From the NCBI GenBank assembly GCA_036936605.1, contig JAUPFV010000002.1, positions 214,884,029 to 214,948,028 of the forward strand: a stretch of 64,000 bases of DNA, written 5' to 3'. The translations under genes and the position numbers were made by a program. Shown here one piece after another: positions 1 to 14,773 of this stretch. This stretch comes from Limnanthes douglasii subsp. nivea. Taxonomy: Eukaryota; Streptophyta; Magnoliopsida; Brassicales; Limnanthaceae. Below the pieces are notes generated by a model that worked only from the letters and a program-made list of their open reading frames with translations, did not search any database and was not told the origin of the DNA. The stretch's first letter is position 1. Each line of letters begins with the position of its first letter.

Positions 1-619
1 GAAAAATGTTTTAGTTTTAATTTCTGAACTGGAAATTCACTCTAAATAAAGTAAAACAACTTAGACAGATATAGGAACTTATTTGGAAAAAAAAGAACTG
101 CACTCAGCCAGCAACTTTCAATCTAGAAATCTACTTTAAGTTTGGCTGCCTGTCAATATCGACCTCTGATAGCTTGATGGTGAATTTTCTTCTAACCTTG
201 ACCCTAACACAATGTAATTCTTTAAATAATTTTTCCTTAATCATAAAATGATAGGGTTTTCTTGTCTTATAAGGTCAATGATACAATGCAAAACAATGAT
301 TCTCCTCTTATCTGACAAAAATTTAAAGTCTGTCCAGTAACTACTTTGGTGGAATTACCTATACTTCATAAAGTGCCATTACTAGTTCTAAATGTAATAC
401 ATTTACTGGTTTTTCTACCAAGCGACTTGATCAAAAATTCCTCCAGAAGTTCTCTCTACAATTTTCCCCCTAAGTGCAGACTATATCATTACTCTTATTC
501 TGAGATATTTATTAACCAACCATTCTAAGTGCAAGACCTTGTGTACCATATTAACTTTTCTATAAAGATATAAGTGCCAAACATAATTGTTACTAAAGAA
601 GAATTAGTACAGTATATAC
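1..619 (-). other. Intron of the N2227-family gene, open at the left edge
   Basis: AT-rich sequence downstream (minus strand) of the donor site at 619/618. I looked for the next expected exon of the family, which begins at the conserved stretch after DVDK, and did not find it, so the window appears to begin inside this intron. No other feature is seen here. Confidence 0.6.
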
Positions 620-3600
620 CTTATCCACATCAGCCAGAGGAACACGGAACTGCGACGAAGGAGCCAACCATTCACAAGATGGTGAAGATACCTGAATTGT
701 AAGAAAAAAAATATGGGTTGGCTCAATAATTTAGCGTCATGTGCTTGTAGAATCACAGCTAGTCTAAATGTCAAACTATAATGTAAGAGTTACAAGACAA
801 ACAAATACCAGGAAGGATCTTGAAACTGAATCAATAAGGTAACTGTGAAAGTGTCACACATTTTTATACTGTTTTTGAGATAGCATATTCATCTAATATT
901 TTCAGTTATTACTCCCTCTACAAAGGAGAAAAGTGCCTAAGAAACAGAACCTTTTGATTAACCCATCCTCATATAAGATACATTATGCACTATAATGAGT
1001 CAATGAGGACAACATCCATCTACAGAACTTCAACTATGCTATATCTCCACTTAAGACTTTCCAAAAGCAATCAGACAAAATGACTCATTTCACAGAAATC
1101 ACCAGTTCATATGCAGGATGGAGAGAGTGGGGAAGACTACATAAAATTATAGTAATGAACGAAAAATGAGGCAATATAACTTATAACTATTGCTCAACAA
1201 ACATTCAGATATTAATAAAATTCGCAAATTAAAATAGATCAATAAGATAGCATTACATATCCATTAGCGTGACTTCTATCATATTCATCACAGTTGCATT
1301 CACCATTGTTTTCTTTTGAGCATGCAGAATGGCCTTCCATACTATGACCAGGGAGATCTCTACTTTGCATCTCCTGTGTTTATTCAAATAAGTTAGATCT
1401 CTAATAAAAGGGATATAGTTTATATCAAGAGGAGATATGTTCCTTATCAAGCCTAAGTTCAATGTCGGTAGTCTAACTTAAAGTCAATTATATTATTAAT
1501 AATACTTTATAAATCAAATTAACCTTTTTATTTCAACCTGCAAAACTAAAGAACTAACTTATGAATTTAATGGTGAAGTAAAACTTCAGCGGTCTTATGT
1601 ATGGTTCTATACCCAAAAGACTACATACTATTGAAAACATGAAAGTTCTAGTCATCAGAAAATGGCTTGTAAAAGGTCACCATACACCATTCCTTTTTAA
1701 AGGACTTGTAAAATAATTTGTTATGCAACTTAGACTCAGACAACACGTTATATATACTCATTCCACACAAAATTCATTTTAAAAGGGGATTTAACTGGTG
1801 GAACTTACTGAGAAAAGTAGTCAAGGTGCTTATTAATAACAAACTTTTGTCATAGAACTGGCAGTTCTTGATGCTGTCTCTTGGTTTTTACTCTTGACTT
1901 TATAGGCGCTCTATTTCTAGGATATATGGCTGTTTTTGTGGGCAACTTAAAGTGTACAAGCAGTCCCCTCTTATTTGGTTTTTTTTTATGACAGTACGGG
2001 CAACTTAATCTCCTTGAGATGAACTGTATGCTATTGCTCCTTCTAATTTAATGATTACATTTTTACATTGGGATAAAAGTTCCACAAACCTCGTAACATA
2101 TTACCTCAATATTTGACTTGCAGATAATGCTGTCTCCATCGTGAGGGCCAGCTTGCTCATCATTGGAGCAACATGGCTTTCCGCTCGTTGACTGAGATTG
2201 ACAGCAGGGACCATGCCTCTCTTCACAAATCATATTGTCATTATTTTCAAGATTGGAATCTTCGCAACATCCCACATCCTGGGTCATATCTAGAGGAGGT
2301 ACAAATGCCTGCCAAGAAATCAGACATTATATCATATGGTAACCTGTTTAGACGCTAGGACCTCTAGGTTACTCATTAAGTAATTTGTTAAGGAAATCTC
2401 AGCTCAAAGCAAAAGAGACCAAGGAAACCAATCATAAAAAATAAATAGAACAAAATAGAGCACTTAAGAAAATGATAGCAATTAAAACTAACCTGAAGCA
2501 TATAATAAATGAAACACGAGTTCACAGTTATACACCTGCAAAAATAGTCCCCATTTGTTACATTCCTTAATGAAAACTGATTATGAGATAAGTATAAGAA
2601 CATCTATCTCCATGTTTTATACAATTGACTGCAAAATGTATGCTCCAGTTGGCTAAGGGATATAATTAGGAACATCCGGCCTAACCATAAAAAAAAAAAA
2701 TTAAACGTCTAAACTGCATGCTGAATCTGCTTTTGTTTTAGTTTGAATAACCTACCATGGTTTTACAACTTACAAGTATCCCCAACATCAACTACTCTAG
2801 GAATGGCAGTCATATTGACTTCTTTCAACTTAAAGAGATAGGGTGTGGGCATGACAGCATACAATAAAAGAAGGTTGCTTTGAACTTGTCAGTCAGAGAA
2901 ATCAAATAAGTGTGAAAAAAGAGCATAAAATGACTATACAAAGTGAAAGACACAGAAAAGAGTGTTATAATTATTCGACACTGAAAAGCACCGCCTCACC
3001 ATGGCCGCACAGGGAAATAACTCATAGCCAAACAGAATAAATGGATAAGGGGTCCCACGCCTGAGACGCACCCCTCTAGCATCGTAGCCACTGCCATCCA
3101 ACACTGAGGTGACACATTCGGCAGGACCCAGCCAGAAAGTAAAGTACTACAGAATTCTTGCCAACCCACATATCTGAGCAGAACCAGATATGGTAGCAGC
3201 ATCTTATGGGTTGCTTAGCCGGTTGTGATTTCCATATCAGAAACAAAACTCTCTCTTTCTATTATTCAATTTTAGAAATATATGCAAATGTGGGCAACCA
3301 GGCTCGAAAATGACAATTCATTCGACACAAATTATAATAGTCATGTTTAGCTGTTTACTATATTCTGTAATTTACACAAAACTTACAAAACAATGAAAGA
3401 TAACTGAGCTGAAATGTACCTTCTCAAACGTTGGAATTTGACAGGGTACCGACCTAGCAAGGCCTGAAAATGCAAAAAGTTCTTCAATGTTACCCACAAT
3501 TGAATGAGAATAAGCAACTGTTTATTCCTAAAAGGCATGCTTCTATTGAGATGTACACTACACATGCTAGCAATAAAAAAAAAATTGGATTTCTGCATCG

Positions 3601-4556
3601 TATAGCCGAGTACTTTGACCTAGATACTTCGTACATTACTACATTAATAGCTGGATCCCACTACCATCCAGCATCTGAGATACCATATCTACCATGGACA
3701 ATACAGACAAAAAAACAGGATGTGGTTGCCTCGCATTAGAATGGTCACAAGTATATTATAAAGAGGACCATCCATGTTTCACATTGTTAACGCTGCAATC
3801 AAAAAATGAAAAGAGACAGACAGCTACGAGGCAAACATATAAGAGACCTTGTGAGCTGGTGGTAGCTTCCTATATGATCTTTCGTATCTTCTGACATCCT
3901 GTTCCGAAGCATCGGTATAGCTGTAGCAAGGTCATCCAGTCAAAAGAAAAGGTGTAAAAATGTATAACAAAATAAAGTGCCAAATATAACAAAAGAAAGC
4001 ATTTTTAATTACACAGAATTAGCAGCAAAACGCATTTGACAGATGCAAACATCATTAACATTTACAGTGCCCAAGTGAAATAATAATAATAATAATGATA
4101 TCTCTCCAGTCTCCCTAACTCTAATCAATATTCAAAATCAATACTGAGAACTGATTATAATGCACATGTGTTTCCATATCCAACTAAAACAAGCTAGATA
4201 CTTTAATGAAGCCAAGAGAATGAAAACATGGAATCGAACTGGTATTTAACCCCAACTCAAATCAACGTTCAAATAACTATCAGCTACTCTACAATAAAAC
4301 ACAATGGATACAAAAACGTGGCGATAACACAAAATCAATCGGTAACTGATAACGATTTGAGCTGAAAACAGCATATCCAAAGCTTAGAGAGTGAAGTAAT
4401 TAGTAGAATAAAAAGTTACTTGAGATAGGCGCTGATGATACGACGAAGAGATTGCACTTCAAGTGCTTCTTCTCGCTTCTTTTGACGAAGTCGTTTCTCT
4501 TCTTCATCTTGTTGGTCTTCTTTTTCCAGTTCGCGCTTGGCGCTCCGATCTTCCAT
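620..4556 (-). CDS. Carnosine N-methyltransferase-like protein (N2227 family), 5' part, seven exons
   Basis: The family comprises SAM-dependent methyltransferases (animal CARNMT1; Arabidopsis At2g32160/At2g32170). Exons on the minus strand, all with GT-AG borders: 4556-4420, 3920-3848, 3463-3420, 2535-2493, 2308-2105, 1373-1257, 691-620. Together they give 690 bp (230 codons) with consistent phases (2, 0, 2, 0, 0, 0, 0). Family landmarks are spread across exons: EALEVQSLRRIISAYLN (exon 1), RRYERSYRKLPPAHK (exon 2), ALLGRYPVKFQRLRR (exon 3) and a region ending PLADVDK (exon 7). Exon 1 is very charged (RELEKEDQQDEEEKRLRQKK). Exons 5 and 6 encode a Cys- and acid-rich linker that is normally variable. 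The start is the first ATG before the conserved block. The SAM-binding core lies beyond the left edge, so catalytic residues cannot be judged. The match to the plant family is from memory but consistent over five exons. Confidence 0.88.
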
Positions 4557-5345
4557 TGTTCACCGATGAAAGTAGCAACTCTCTTGGCTGCTTTTCTCTC
4601 TATCTCTCTCGCTGGTTCGGTTTCGCACTGCTAGCACCAGTCGAATACGCTCTTTCGTAGGCCATTTAGTACCTTTCGGGCCGATACTACTTTTTTTCTC
4701 TTTTAAGTCTGGGCTTATTTAAACCCAACGAGAGCAGGGCTATACTCTAATAAAAATATCTATTAAATATGTTGTTGGTTTTTAATAGTTAAGTTCTTCT
4801 AATGCGGTTGGAACTATTGTCAGCTTGATGTTGTGTTTTTGTAGATTGGTTAAAGTAGTTGAACAAAAATATTCGGTGGTGCTTGAAGTTGTAGTATGAT
4901 TTAGGTTATGGTCGAATCCTGACCAAACTTACTAACGATTTGATGTTGTTTTTAGCTGGTGGTTTAAAATTTACACATATAATGTATGAATTGTGTTTTC
5001 AGCTTTTTATTTCCTTTCCCTCTTGGATAAATTTGTTTTAAATATTTTATAATTATTTATTCGGATATTCGATATTTATTTGATTTCTAGGCTAAAATTC
5101 ATTTATTCGTATAGCCGTATAGGTTTGAAGTCAAACCTAATATATCGGTTACGGAGTATTATTATTATGAAAAAATAAATTTTATGGAGATTAAAATTGT
5201 TAGGTAAATAAACCATGACTATTTAGATATTGAAGTCGTTGCGCGGAAACAAAAATTACCTTGAACTATTTTTTTTAGTAGCCAAATTATGATACTTAAA
5301 AGTTAAGGATAAAAGTTTGCATGCTATCACTGTGATAAAAAATTT
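4557..5345. other. 5' flank of the N2227-family gene and intergenic DNA
   Basis: The stretch just upstream of the ATG (about 4557-4740) is less AT-rich and presumably holds the 5' UTR and core promoter on the minus strand. The rest is AT-rich without a recognisable gene. No clear TATA box is assigned. Confidence 0.4.
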
Positions 5346-8300
5346 ATGTTATAATTGTCTGCTTCGTTTAGCTTTCGAGATTTGTAATAGTTAAACTTAA
5401 ATACCTTTGAATAGTCCAGATTTTCTTACATTACACATTAGTTATCAATCTGTGTCTAACAACGATAACTATGGTCTAATATGATCTTTCTATGTAAGTG
5501 AAACCATGTCATATATTTTCTAATTGTTTCATAAAATAAATTACTTTAATATTTTAATATGCACTTGATCCTCTTGACTAAAAGTTGTTGTCCTGAAAAG
5601 CCAACCTATCGACACTCAACCATTGGCTATGGTTACAACCATCAAAATGATGACCAAGTCTTTAGTTTACACCATATTTCATTCCATCGAGGATAATATT
5701 TTTATATAAGAAAGAACATGCTCTATTTGAGCACATTAAAATTCGCTCCCGTGTTTGAAAGTAACACGCAATGGAAATGAAAATGTGGGAAATTCCACAT
5801 GGTGATGAAAAGCTCTTGCCTTGAGAGGTAAACCTTTAAATAAATTATCGGTACCTAACTATTGGTTATGGTTGCAATAAATGGAAATGTGGGAAATTCC
5901 TTAGTTTATAACATAATTTACTATGTTGAGGATGCTATTTTAAAAATAAGGTTATATCCAAGCACATAAAAAACATTATTTGAGTTTTGAAGGTAACACA
6001 CAATGGTAATTAATTTATGGAGAAAACATTTTAATAAGGTTATATCTGGTGATGTTTATTTTAAGCTGAGGGTAATTTTGTCAAGTGTTTTAGAAAGTTT
6101 TGAGAGTATTAAATGTTTGGGTGTTTAGTACTGAGAGATTTGAGCTGTCTGGTTGTATTAAATGTTCATTACCCTCATTAATGAAAGTAGTTGGGGTATT
6201 TATACCCTTAATTATGGACTTATGGGCCTTCGGGTCGAATTACGGAACAAAGTCAAGTTTAAGGACCCATTTACTTAATAAGCTGATTAGCACGTAGCTT
6301 AGTCAAAAAAGTGTTTAGTCATTGTATACTTTTGTCATGTCCGGATAGTTTAGTGGCAGTTTATGTCCGAATTTCCCTTGTCCAGAAATCTCAGTAGGCA
6401 GTGGTGAAGTTATCCGGACTCATCAATATCTACGTTCAATTATATCTTATAAATCAACGGTTATCAATAGATCTTTAGTTTCACGTGGATCATAAAAAAA
6501 CTAATAGTCTAAATTATTTTTTTATTATTATTCTTATAAGTAGATCCCCACCATTTTAGATTATTTAACAGTTAAATATCCCACCCTACCAATTCGAACA
6601 AAATAGGGCAATGCCCGAGGAAAGTTCAGGCGATCAGTCACGAAAATTCAACATGATCACATCGACAGTATCAATAATAATTTATTTATCTGCAGTGAGG
6701 AAGTTGTCGTCAATCCACATATCAACAAGGAAGAAGAAAACAATGACTCGTATATGTACAATTGATTTGATTATATCATCGTTTTACTCATACATATTCT
6801 CATTATTTTAGTTGTTAACATATTAAGTGTAATAAAGTATATATCAATGATAATTAAAGAATAAATGAAAATTGTAGAAATTTAAGTCCCATAATGAGTC
6901 GTTCGGGGACCATATGTAATTAGATTAAGTATTTCTATATCGTCAAGCCGTGAATTTTATTCTCGATGTCTCTAAATCTAGCCCCTTCAGTACCAAGTTT
7001 CCTCACCTTCCTCATGGAAATAGTATAAAATTATTTTCTTGTGATTTCAAGAGTAATAAAATAATTTCTTATGTAGGTTCCTTACAATTTATGTTTTATA
7101 TGCTCCAAAGAGTTATGTTTTATTTACTTATCTTCCCATAATCACTACTTTATACCTAAGTTTTAGTCGAAAATGACGACTTTAATTACGAATAAATTAT
7201 AAACCAATATCATGATCTCAATCAGGAGCAATCATCATCTCAAAGCCACAACATTGGCTTTAGAGATATTATAAAGATGATTGAGGTTTGAAAAGGTTAT
7301 TGGAGTAGTTATGGAGAAGTTAACTGTGTGAGTTTTTCGAATTATGGAGACTCGTATACTTATTGTCTTGTTGTGTCCACCTACCTAGATTTACTATTAT
7401 CTTTAAACAATTCTATATGGGATCATCAATGAACGTCGATATAAATTACCTCATTCTAAAGCATATGATTCTTCAAAACAATTTGTTTATTGCTCATACG
7501 TAAGCATATAATTATTTAAAATAATTTTTTTATTGTTGGTTTGATAATCTTATTATTTTTAATTGTAGGGTTATATAAAATACTAATTTTTTATTGATGT
7601 GGGTTTTTATCTCACATTAAACAAACTGTGTTTGTGATTGTATTATAGTTTTTAAAGTTTAGTTTTAGAAAATCCACAGATTGTAAGGTTTATTATATTG
7701 TTTTTTTATCATATTTTCATTTTGTTCTGTTTTTATTTTGGTGTATATTTAGTATATATGGTATTCTTGTTTTTATGATTTGTGTTTTCAATTATCATAA
7801 ATTCATATTGTGTTGTATAACTATTGACTTTTGTTGATCATCTTAACTTTCTTATGTGTGATCGCTCCTGATATTATCGGAGGTGTAAAGTCAACAATTG
7901 GTCTAAAATTATTATTACATGGATTAATCAAACTGATAGGCAAAGAGAAAGTGTAAAGAATATTACAGACAGACTGTGTCAAAAGTTGAAGTCGAAGGTA
8001 ATGATTGTATATCATTTCCCAACAAAAAATATACATATTTATAGGAATAATAAATTTCATGGAACAAACATGTAATATCTCGTTGGATACTTCACCCCAC
8101 TATATACTAAGTACAAACATATTCATTATTTATTATACCCCAAGTCCTCTAAGTTTCTATTTTGCTAAAATCTTCCTTATACATTAATTATTTGTTGTTT
8201 TACCATTTTAGACCAATTTTAAGATTAGATTAATTCCATATTTATCAATGTGTATTCCTACCTTGCTTAACACAACACAAATATTAAGGCTCATATATTA

Positions 8301-8514
8301 TTTGGTTAAAAGTCATACTATCTTAAGTGATATTTTTTTGTAAATTTCAAATTTTTTAGCAACTTTGCAATAAGTTAAAGTTTTATAAGATGAAAGAAGA
8401 TCATGACGAGTATGTTGTATTGGTATAAAGGAAACAAAAATACTACTAGTACTAAATTTGAGAGGTATGACTAAAAAAGAGTAAAATGTAGGTTTCTCGA
8501 GCAAATTTGGTTTC
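5346..8514 (+). repeat. Array unit 1 (interrupted by a solo LTR)
   Basis: About 2.8 kb after removing the 384-bp solo-LTR insertion. It contains all landmark blocks in order. The 'gaggtaaacctttaaataaatt ... ttggttatggttgcaa' block appears twice (about 5600 and 5825-5880), an internal duplication. The small ORFs inside are not conserved in other units. Confidence 0.65.
6047..6425 (-). mobile_element. Solo LTR of the Tat-type family seen at 61414
   Basis: It begins TGGTGATG and ends ACTCATCA and is flanked on both sides by the 5-bp target duplication ATATC (6042-6046 and 6426-6430). Removing it restores the array unit. Its body matches the LTR at 61414-61823: shared stretches are 'gggtatttatacccttaa', 'tatgggc(c)ttcgggtc', 'agcttagtcaa', 'gtgtttag' and 'acttttgtcat'. 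There is no internal region, so it is a solo LTR left by recombination between the two LTRs of a former full copy. Orientation is assigned by analogy with 61414, where the polypurine tract lies on the right. Confidence 0.85.
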
Positions 8515-9777
8515 TCAAATTCAAGTTTACATGTGAGCCACTAGTAACAAAAATTAAGGTCATAAAACTAAAACAATTTTATCTCAAAATGACTTTGTGG
8601 TTATCATAACTACTTTCATGATGACAACTTTCACACCTTAATTGTCTTGTTTTTTCAGTTTTATGGGACTTGAGATCGTTGAATTCGCATACCTTCAAAT
8701 GGTCTATATTTTCTCACATTGCACACCGATTATTACCCTTTATCCAAACAATGGGATAAATCACTATAATTAAATATTATCTTTCTATGTAAGTGAGACT
8801 ATTTTATATATTTCATATTATTTCACACATAATTTTTTACTTTAGCATTTTGTTATGCACTCAGTCATCTTTAAATCATTATATAATATATTATTGACTT
8901 CTTATTCTCTTAGAAAATGAACCTAAAAATCAGATTCATCTCATTCCTCATTCTTATAATTTTCACTTGGTAATAGACCAAAATTGAATCAAATGTCGAT
9001 GAAGAAAATATGTCGAAATTTATTGAGAACTCGAAGACGAGCCATTTCTTAATGGCTTTTAACTTGTCTTTAAGGAATCTAATATATTTATTTTAGTTTG
9101 AGGGGCGTAACACACTCTATTGGCCAAAAACATATTTCCTTTAGAGGTCAACCTTTAAATAAATTATGGGTACCCAACCCTTGGTGACGTTACAACCATC
9201 GTAACGATGACCAATTTTTCAGTTAACACTATAAGCCAATATGTTTAAAAACAAGATTTATCATAATATATAAAAAAAACTGGCTCGAGTTTCCAATGAT
9301 GACATGGTATGGTACTTTTATTGAGAAAATTAAATTTATAGATATTTTATATATTAACTATTATCAACACAACTTTAGTTCCATGTGCATCAGCAATTCA
9401 AATGTGTTAATTATAACAAACTCACGATCTGAATTAACTTTATACTTTTTTATTATTGAATCCCATCATTTTCATATTATTCAACAACCATCTTACCCCA
9501 TTGATTCTAACAAAAAAATGAAAAATAGGGTAATGGTCATAGAAAGCTCATACGATAAATCATGGAAATTTAACACCGACCATGCTATAAATATTGCTAA
9601 TAATTTCTATATTTATGTTGAGGAATCTTTCGACGATCTATATATTATCAGGGAACAAGAAAAATAGACCTTATATATACATATTCTTATTGATTTTTGT
9701 TGATGGAGTATTAATTATATATATATATATATATATCAACCACTGATAATTGGAGGATGAACGCAAATTTTTAATAC

Positions 9778-9810
<33 letters not shown>

Positions 9811-10034
9811 GTGATGAGTCATTCAACAACGATCAAACCAATAATACTTTTGATAATTTATCTCTCTCTATGTTGAGGAAGTGTTTATCCATTTACGATC
9901 ATAAAGGAAGAAAAAAACGACGACCCCTGCATGAACAATTTCTTTAGTATATAATTATTTCCTCATGTATATTTTTATTATTTTTGTTGATAGTGTATTT
10001 ATTATAAAATAATATAACTGAGTAGTTTTTTGAA
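8515..10034 (+). repeat. Array unit 2 (3' half missing)
   Basis: Carries the first four blocks and a divergent tail, then unit 3 starts. It contains a short (AT)n run at about 9717-9737 and a (TG)n run at 9780-9809. A 123-codon open frame at 9296-9667 is interrupted in the other units, so it is not considered a gene. Confidence 0.6.
9780..9809. repeat. (TG)n microsatellite
   Basis: A perfect TG dinucleotide run of about 15 repeats inside array unit 2; the other units lack it. Confidence 0.9.
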
Positions 10035-12497
10035 TTAAAGTCTATAAGCAAGCCACGAGTAAAAAATAAAATGACGGTAAAACACGATGTAAGGCCATAA
10101 AACTAAAACAATCTTATCTCAATAGACCTTTGGTTATCATAATTACGGTTACGAACACCTTAATTGTATATTTTGTTCAGGTTTAAGAGACTTCTGATTC
10201 TTGAATTTAAATACCTTCACAAGGTCTATATTTTCTCACAATGCATACCGATTATCAACCATTATCCAAATGGTGGGATAAATAACAATAACAAGATATT
10301 ATATTTCTATGTAAGTGATCCCCTTCCATATATTTCATATTGTTCACATATTATTTTTTAGTATTTTATTATCCACTCAATCCTCTTTAAATCGATGTAT
10401 AATTTTTGTTTTGACTTTTTGTTCTCTTACAAAATGAACCTAATAATCATATTTATCATTTTTATAATCTTCACTTGGAAACCGAACGAACCATTTATAG
10501 GACGAAACCACCAAAATAAATAAATAAATCCAGTTAAATCTTGTTGAAGAACATATGTTGAAATTCGTCGAGCATTTATAGACGATCCCCTCCCCAAATG
10601 ACTCGTAACTCAACATAAGGGAATAAAGTCTATTTTATTTTAGTATGAGGCAAACCAAGTTGTATATGAGCATATCAAAAACTTGTTTGAGTTTATAAAT
10701 GAAACAAATAATGATACTTTATTTTTTGAGAAAACCAAATTTGTAAGATTACCGCTGTGTCGGTTGATATCTCATAAATTAATTAGTATTAAAATATCCT
10801 TAGTTTCGCTTGGATCAACAATTCAAATAAATTAATTATAACAAATCGACAATCCAATATAACTTTAAAATTATATTTTTATTTTTTTATAATCAGACCC
10901 CACAAATTCCAAATGATTCAACGACTAAATATCTTATCCCGAAGATTTCAAAAACAAAGTATGGCAATTTTTAGGCAATTAGTTGCGAGAATTCAGTACC
11001 AATTAGACTAACAAAACCACTAATAATTTATTTATCTACTTCGATGAAGTGTTTGTTGATACACATATCATTAGGGAATAACAAAACAACGCCCCTTGCA
11101 TATATAATTATTTTGAGTATGTCATTATTTTCCTCGTACATATTCTTATCGATTTTTATTGCTGACGTATTAATTATATATATATATATATATCAATGGT
11201 AATTGGTGAGTATATGAAAGTTACCCGCATGAATTTGTGTCTCATGACGAGTTTATGATGGGTCATATGTAATAAATGAAGTATTGAACGATCACAATTT
11301 CATTATATATGTACCATCATAAACTCGTCACATGTAATTATTGAACGGTCACATGTATAAGATCACAGCCCTTCAAGTCTTGAGATTTCTTACTTTCCTC
11401 ATGATAATGGTACAAAAATATTTTTTTTTTCCGTTAAGAATAATGAAATATATCTTATACATGTGATGTTGCATATGCTTAAAATTTCTTTTTCGTTTAC
11501 TCATCCTCCCATAATAATTATGTTGTACCTAAATTTCAGTCGGATATGAGGAATTTAATTATGAACAACTTATAAAACAAGATCACGATCTTAGTAAGGA
11601 GAAATCCTCATCTCAGAGTCGCGTCATTGGCTTTAGAGATCATATATAGATGATTATTATTATGAAGGTTATTATAATGGTCATAAAAGAGTTGCTTATA
11701 GGGGTATGTCGAATTATGAAAACCAAGATACTTACTGACATTATGTTCCACTTTGCTACATTGAGGATGATTTAGAGCGGTTTTATATATGATTCACCAA
11801 TGAACGTCAACGTAAATTTCCTTATTCGTAAGCATATGGTTCTTCAAAATAGTTTGTTTGTTGTTTCTTCGTAAGTATATAATTCTTAAAATGATTTGTT
11901 TACTTATGGTTTGATTGTTGTATTATTTTCATTCGTAGGGTTTATAATAAATACTATTCATAATTCATTGTCGAGGATTTGTGTCTATCCCTAAACAAAC
12001 CTCATTTATGATTTTATTATGGGTTTTAGAGTTTAGTTTTTGAAAAATCAAGGTACATGTGATATTTTATATTCTTTTTGTTTATCTTGTTTCCATTTTT
12101 AACTATATTATTTTTTACATATGTTTTTCAGTATATTGTAGACTTGTTTTTAAGATTTGTATTTTAATTTTGGCAAAGTTAGTTAGGTTGTACAACTATA
12201 GACTTTTATTGATCGTCTTAAATCCCTTTCACGTGTTCCTATTTTATTTTAAATATTATAGATATTAAGGCTTCTATATTATTTGGTTAAAAATTATACT
12301 ATGTTAAGTGATAGTTTCGAGGTTTTTTCACATTATTAAGAAACTGTGCAAGAAATTGAAGTTTTATGAGGTGAAAACATATCATGATTTAACTATGTTG
12401 CATGGGCATAAAAGCAACGAATATGCTAATTATACTGAAATCAAGAGGGATAACTAAAGGAAGACTAAATCTAAGGTTTCTTGAGCAAATCAATTCT
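10035..12497 (+). repeat. Array unit 3 (near full length)
   Basis: About 2.46 kb with nearly every landmark block in order; the 'ttggttatggttacaacc' block is missing or unrecognisable. It is one of the best copies for estimating the original unit length because no foreign insertion is seen. Confidence 0.65.
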
Positions 12498-14086
12498 GTA
12501 AGAGTCAAGTCTATAGGTGATCCACGTGTAAAAAAAAGAGGGTAAAACCAGATGTAAGGTTATGAACTAAAATAACTTTATCTCATATTGACTGTGTGGT
12601 TATCATAAATATCGTTATGACAGATACTTTCAGACCCTTATCGTCTAATTTGTTCAATTTTGGGAGACTTCTGATCATTGGATTCAAATACCTTAAAATG
12701 ATTCAAAATTATCACATAAACGATGTGACTTATAATCATAATTAAATATCATATTTATATATAACCAAGGTCCTTTCATTTATTTTGTATTAAATAACAC
12801 GTTATTTTTTCTTATAATTTTATAATGCACTCAAACCATTTTAAGTCAACATATAACATATTTTCACTTATTATTCTCTTACAAAACACGCTTAAAAAAC
12901 ATGTTCATCTCATTCCTCATTTTTATAATCCTCACTTGACAACTGACCGAACTATTTATAAGACAAAACTACCATATCCACTAATAAAATAGAGTCAAAA
13001 TTCACGATGAAGAAGATATGTCAAAATTCTTCGAGTAGGTTAAGACGAGCCCCTCCTCAAACGGCTCTTAACTCGCCATCTAGGAATCCAAACAATTTCA
13101 TTTTAGTATGAGTGGTGAACCACGGTATGTAGGCCTAAAGCTCTCTCTATGGGTAGTTAACCTTTAAGGGAATTATCGGTACCCAAACCTTGGTTATGGT
13201 TTCAACCATCAGAATGATGATCTATTCATTAGTTAACGTTATAATTCACTCAACTCATGCCAATATTTTTTTTCAAATAAATAAGATCTATTTGAGCACA
13301 TCATATACTTGTTTGAGTTTTTTATGGTAAAATACAATAGTACTTTCTTCGTATAGAAATATAATTTTTAACGTTACCTCTACGTCTACTAATAGCCTAT
13401 AAAATCAATGATTATCAACACATGTCTCGTTTTATGCGGATCAATAATTTAAATATAGTTATTTCAAAAAAAGTGTTTATTATTCATTCGTAAGTATATG
13501 ATTCTTCAAAAAAAAATATTTCTAGCTTGGTTGTCGTAATATTTATAGTCATAAGGTTTATGATAAATACTAATCATTTTTTATTGCTAAGTATTTTTTA
13601 CTCAATAAAAAATCTCATTATGATTGTATAATGATTTTTAGAGTTTAGTTTAAAAAAAAAACAAATTATATGAAATATTTTATGTTCTTTTTGTTTTTTT
13701 ACGTATATTTTTTTATACATGGTATACTCGTTTCTAAGATTTGTATTTTATGTTTTTTGCAAAGTTGGATTAGGTTGTACGACTATGGACTTTCATCATT
13801 CATATTAGATTTCTATTATATGTTCCTGTTTTGTTTAAAACATCACATATATCTAGGCTTTTATATTAGTTGGTAAAAAATATACTATAACAAGTGACAT
13901 TTTTGGGAAATTTTCAAATTGTTAAGAAACTTTGTGAGAAGTCCAAGTTTTGTTACCGGAATGTAAATCTTGATCCAACTATGTTGCATGAGAATAAATG
14001 AAACATTAATATTAGTTATACTCATATCAAAGGGGAAGACCAACTGAATGGTGAATCTAATATTTATTGAGCAAATGTAGTTTCTT
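12498..14086 (+). repeat. Array unit 4 (internal deletion)
   Basis: About 1.59 kb. The first three blocks pass directly, near 13440-13480, to the 'catatgattcttcaaaa' block. The middle of the unit is therefore deleted. Confidence 0.6.
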
Positions 14087-14773
14087 GAAGTCCAGTTTAT
14101 ACTAGAGCATCAGGTAACAAAAAGTGAAGGTAAAATATGTTGCAAGACATGTAACTAAAATAATTTTATCTCGAATTGAACTCGTGGTTATCAAATAACA
14201 TTGTGATAAGAACTTTCACCCCTAGCATTTTATATTGTTCAATTTTGGGAGAGATCTTATCATTGAATTTAAATACCTTGAATAGTCCAATTTTTTTATC
14301 ACATTATGCATTAATTATCGACACTTGTACAAATGATGAAATCAATAACCATTATTAAATATATATTTTATTATGTAAGTGAGACCCTTTTATATATTTC
14401 TTATCGTTTCACGCATTTTTTTTTATAATTTTATTATGCACTAGTTTATTGCTATCCTATAAAACAAACTTAAGAAAACATATTATTTTTTTCCTAATTC
14501 TTATAATATCACTTAGAAACTGACATAACCATCTATATAACAAAACCACTAACTTCATCAAAGATCTCGAGTGAAATTTTGATAAAAAAAGATGATGAAA
14601 TTTTTTGAGCTGTCCAAAACTAACCCATCCTCAACCGGCTCTTAAATCAACATCAAGGAAACCAAGTTATATTTAGTATGAGGGGAAAACCGCACTTTGT
14701 CGGTCAAAATCTTTCATCATGATTATTCAACCTTTAATGAAATTATCATTAACCAACCTTTGGATATGGTTAC

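Noticed and set aside
2996..3739. ORFs within introns of the N2227-family gene on both strands
   Set aside because: No domain or conservation signal. They lie between well-supported exons and span splice sites.
9296..9667. 123-codon plus-strand ORF in array unit 2
   Set aside because: The corresponding sequence in the other units has stops and shifts. No recognisable domain, and the composition is that of AT-rich repeat.
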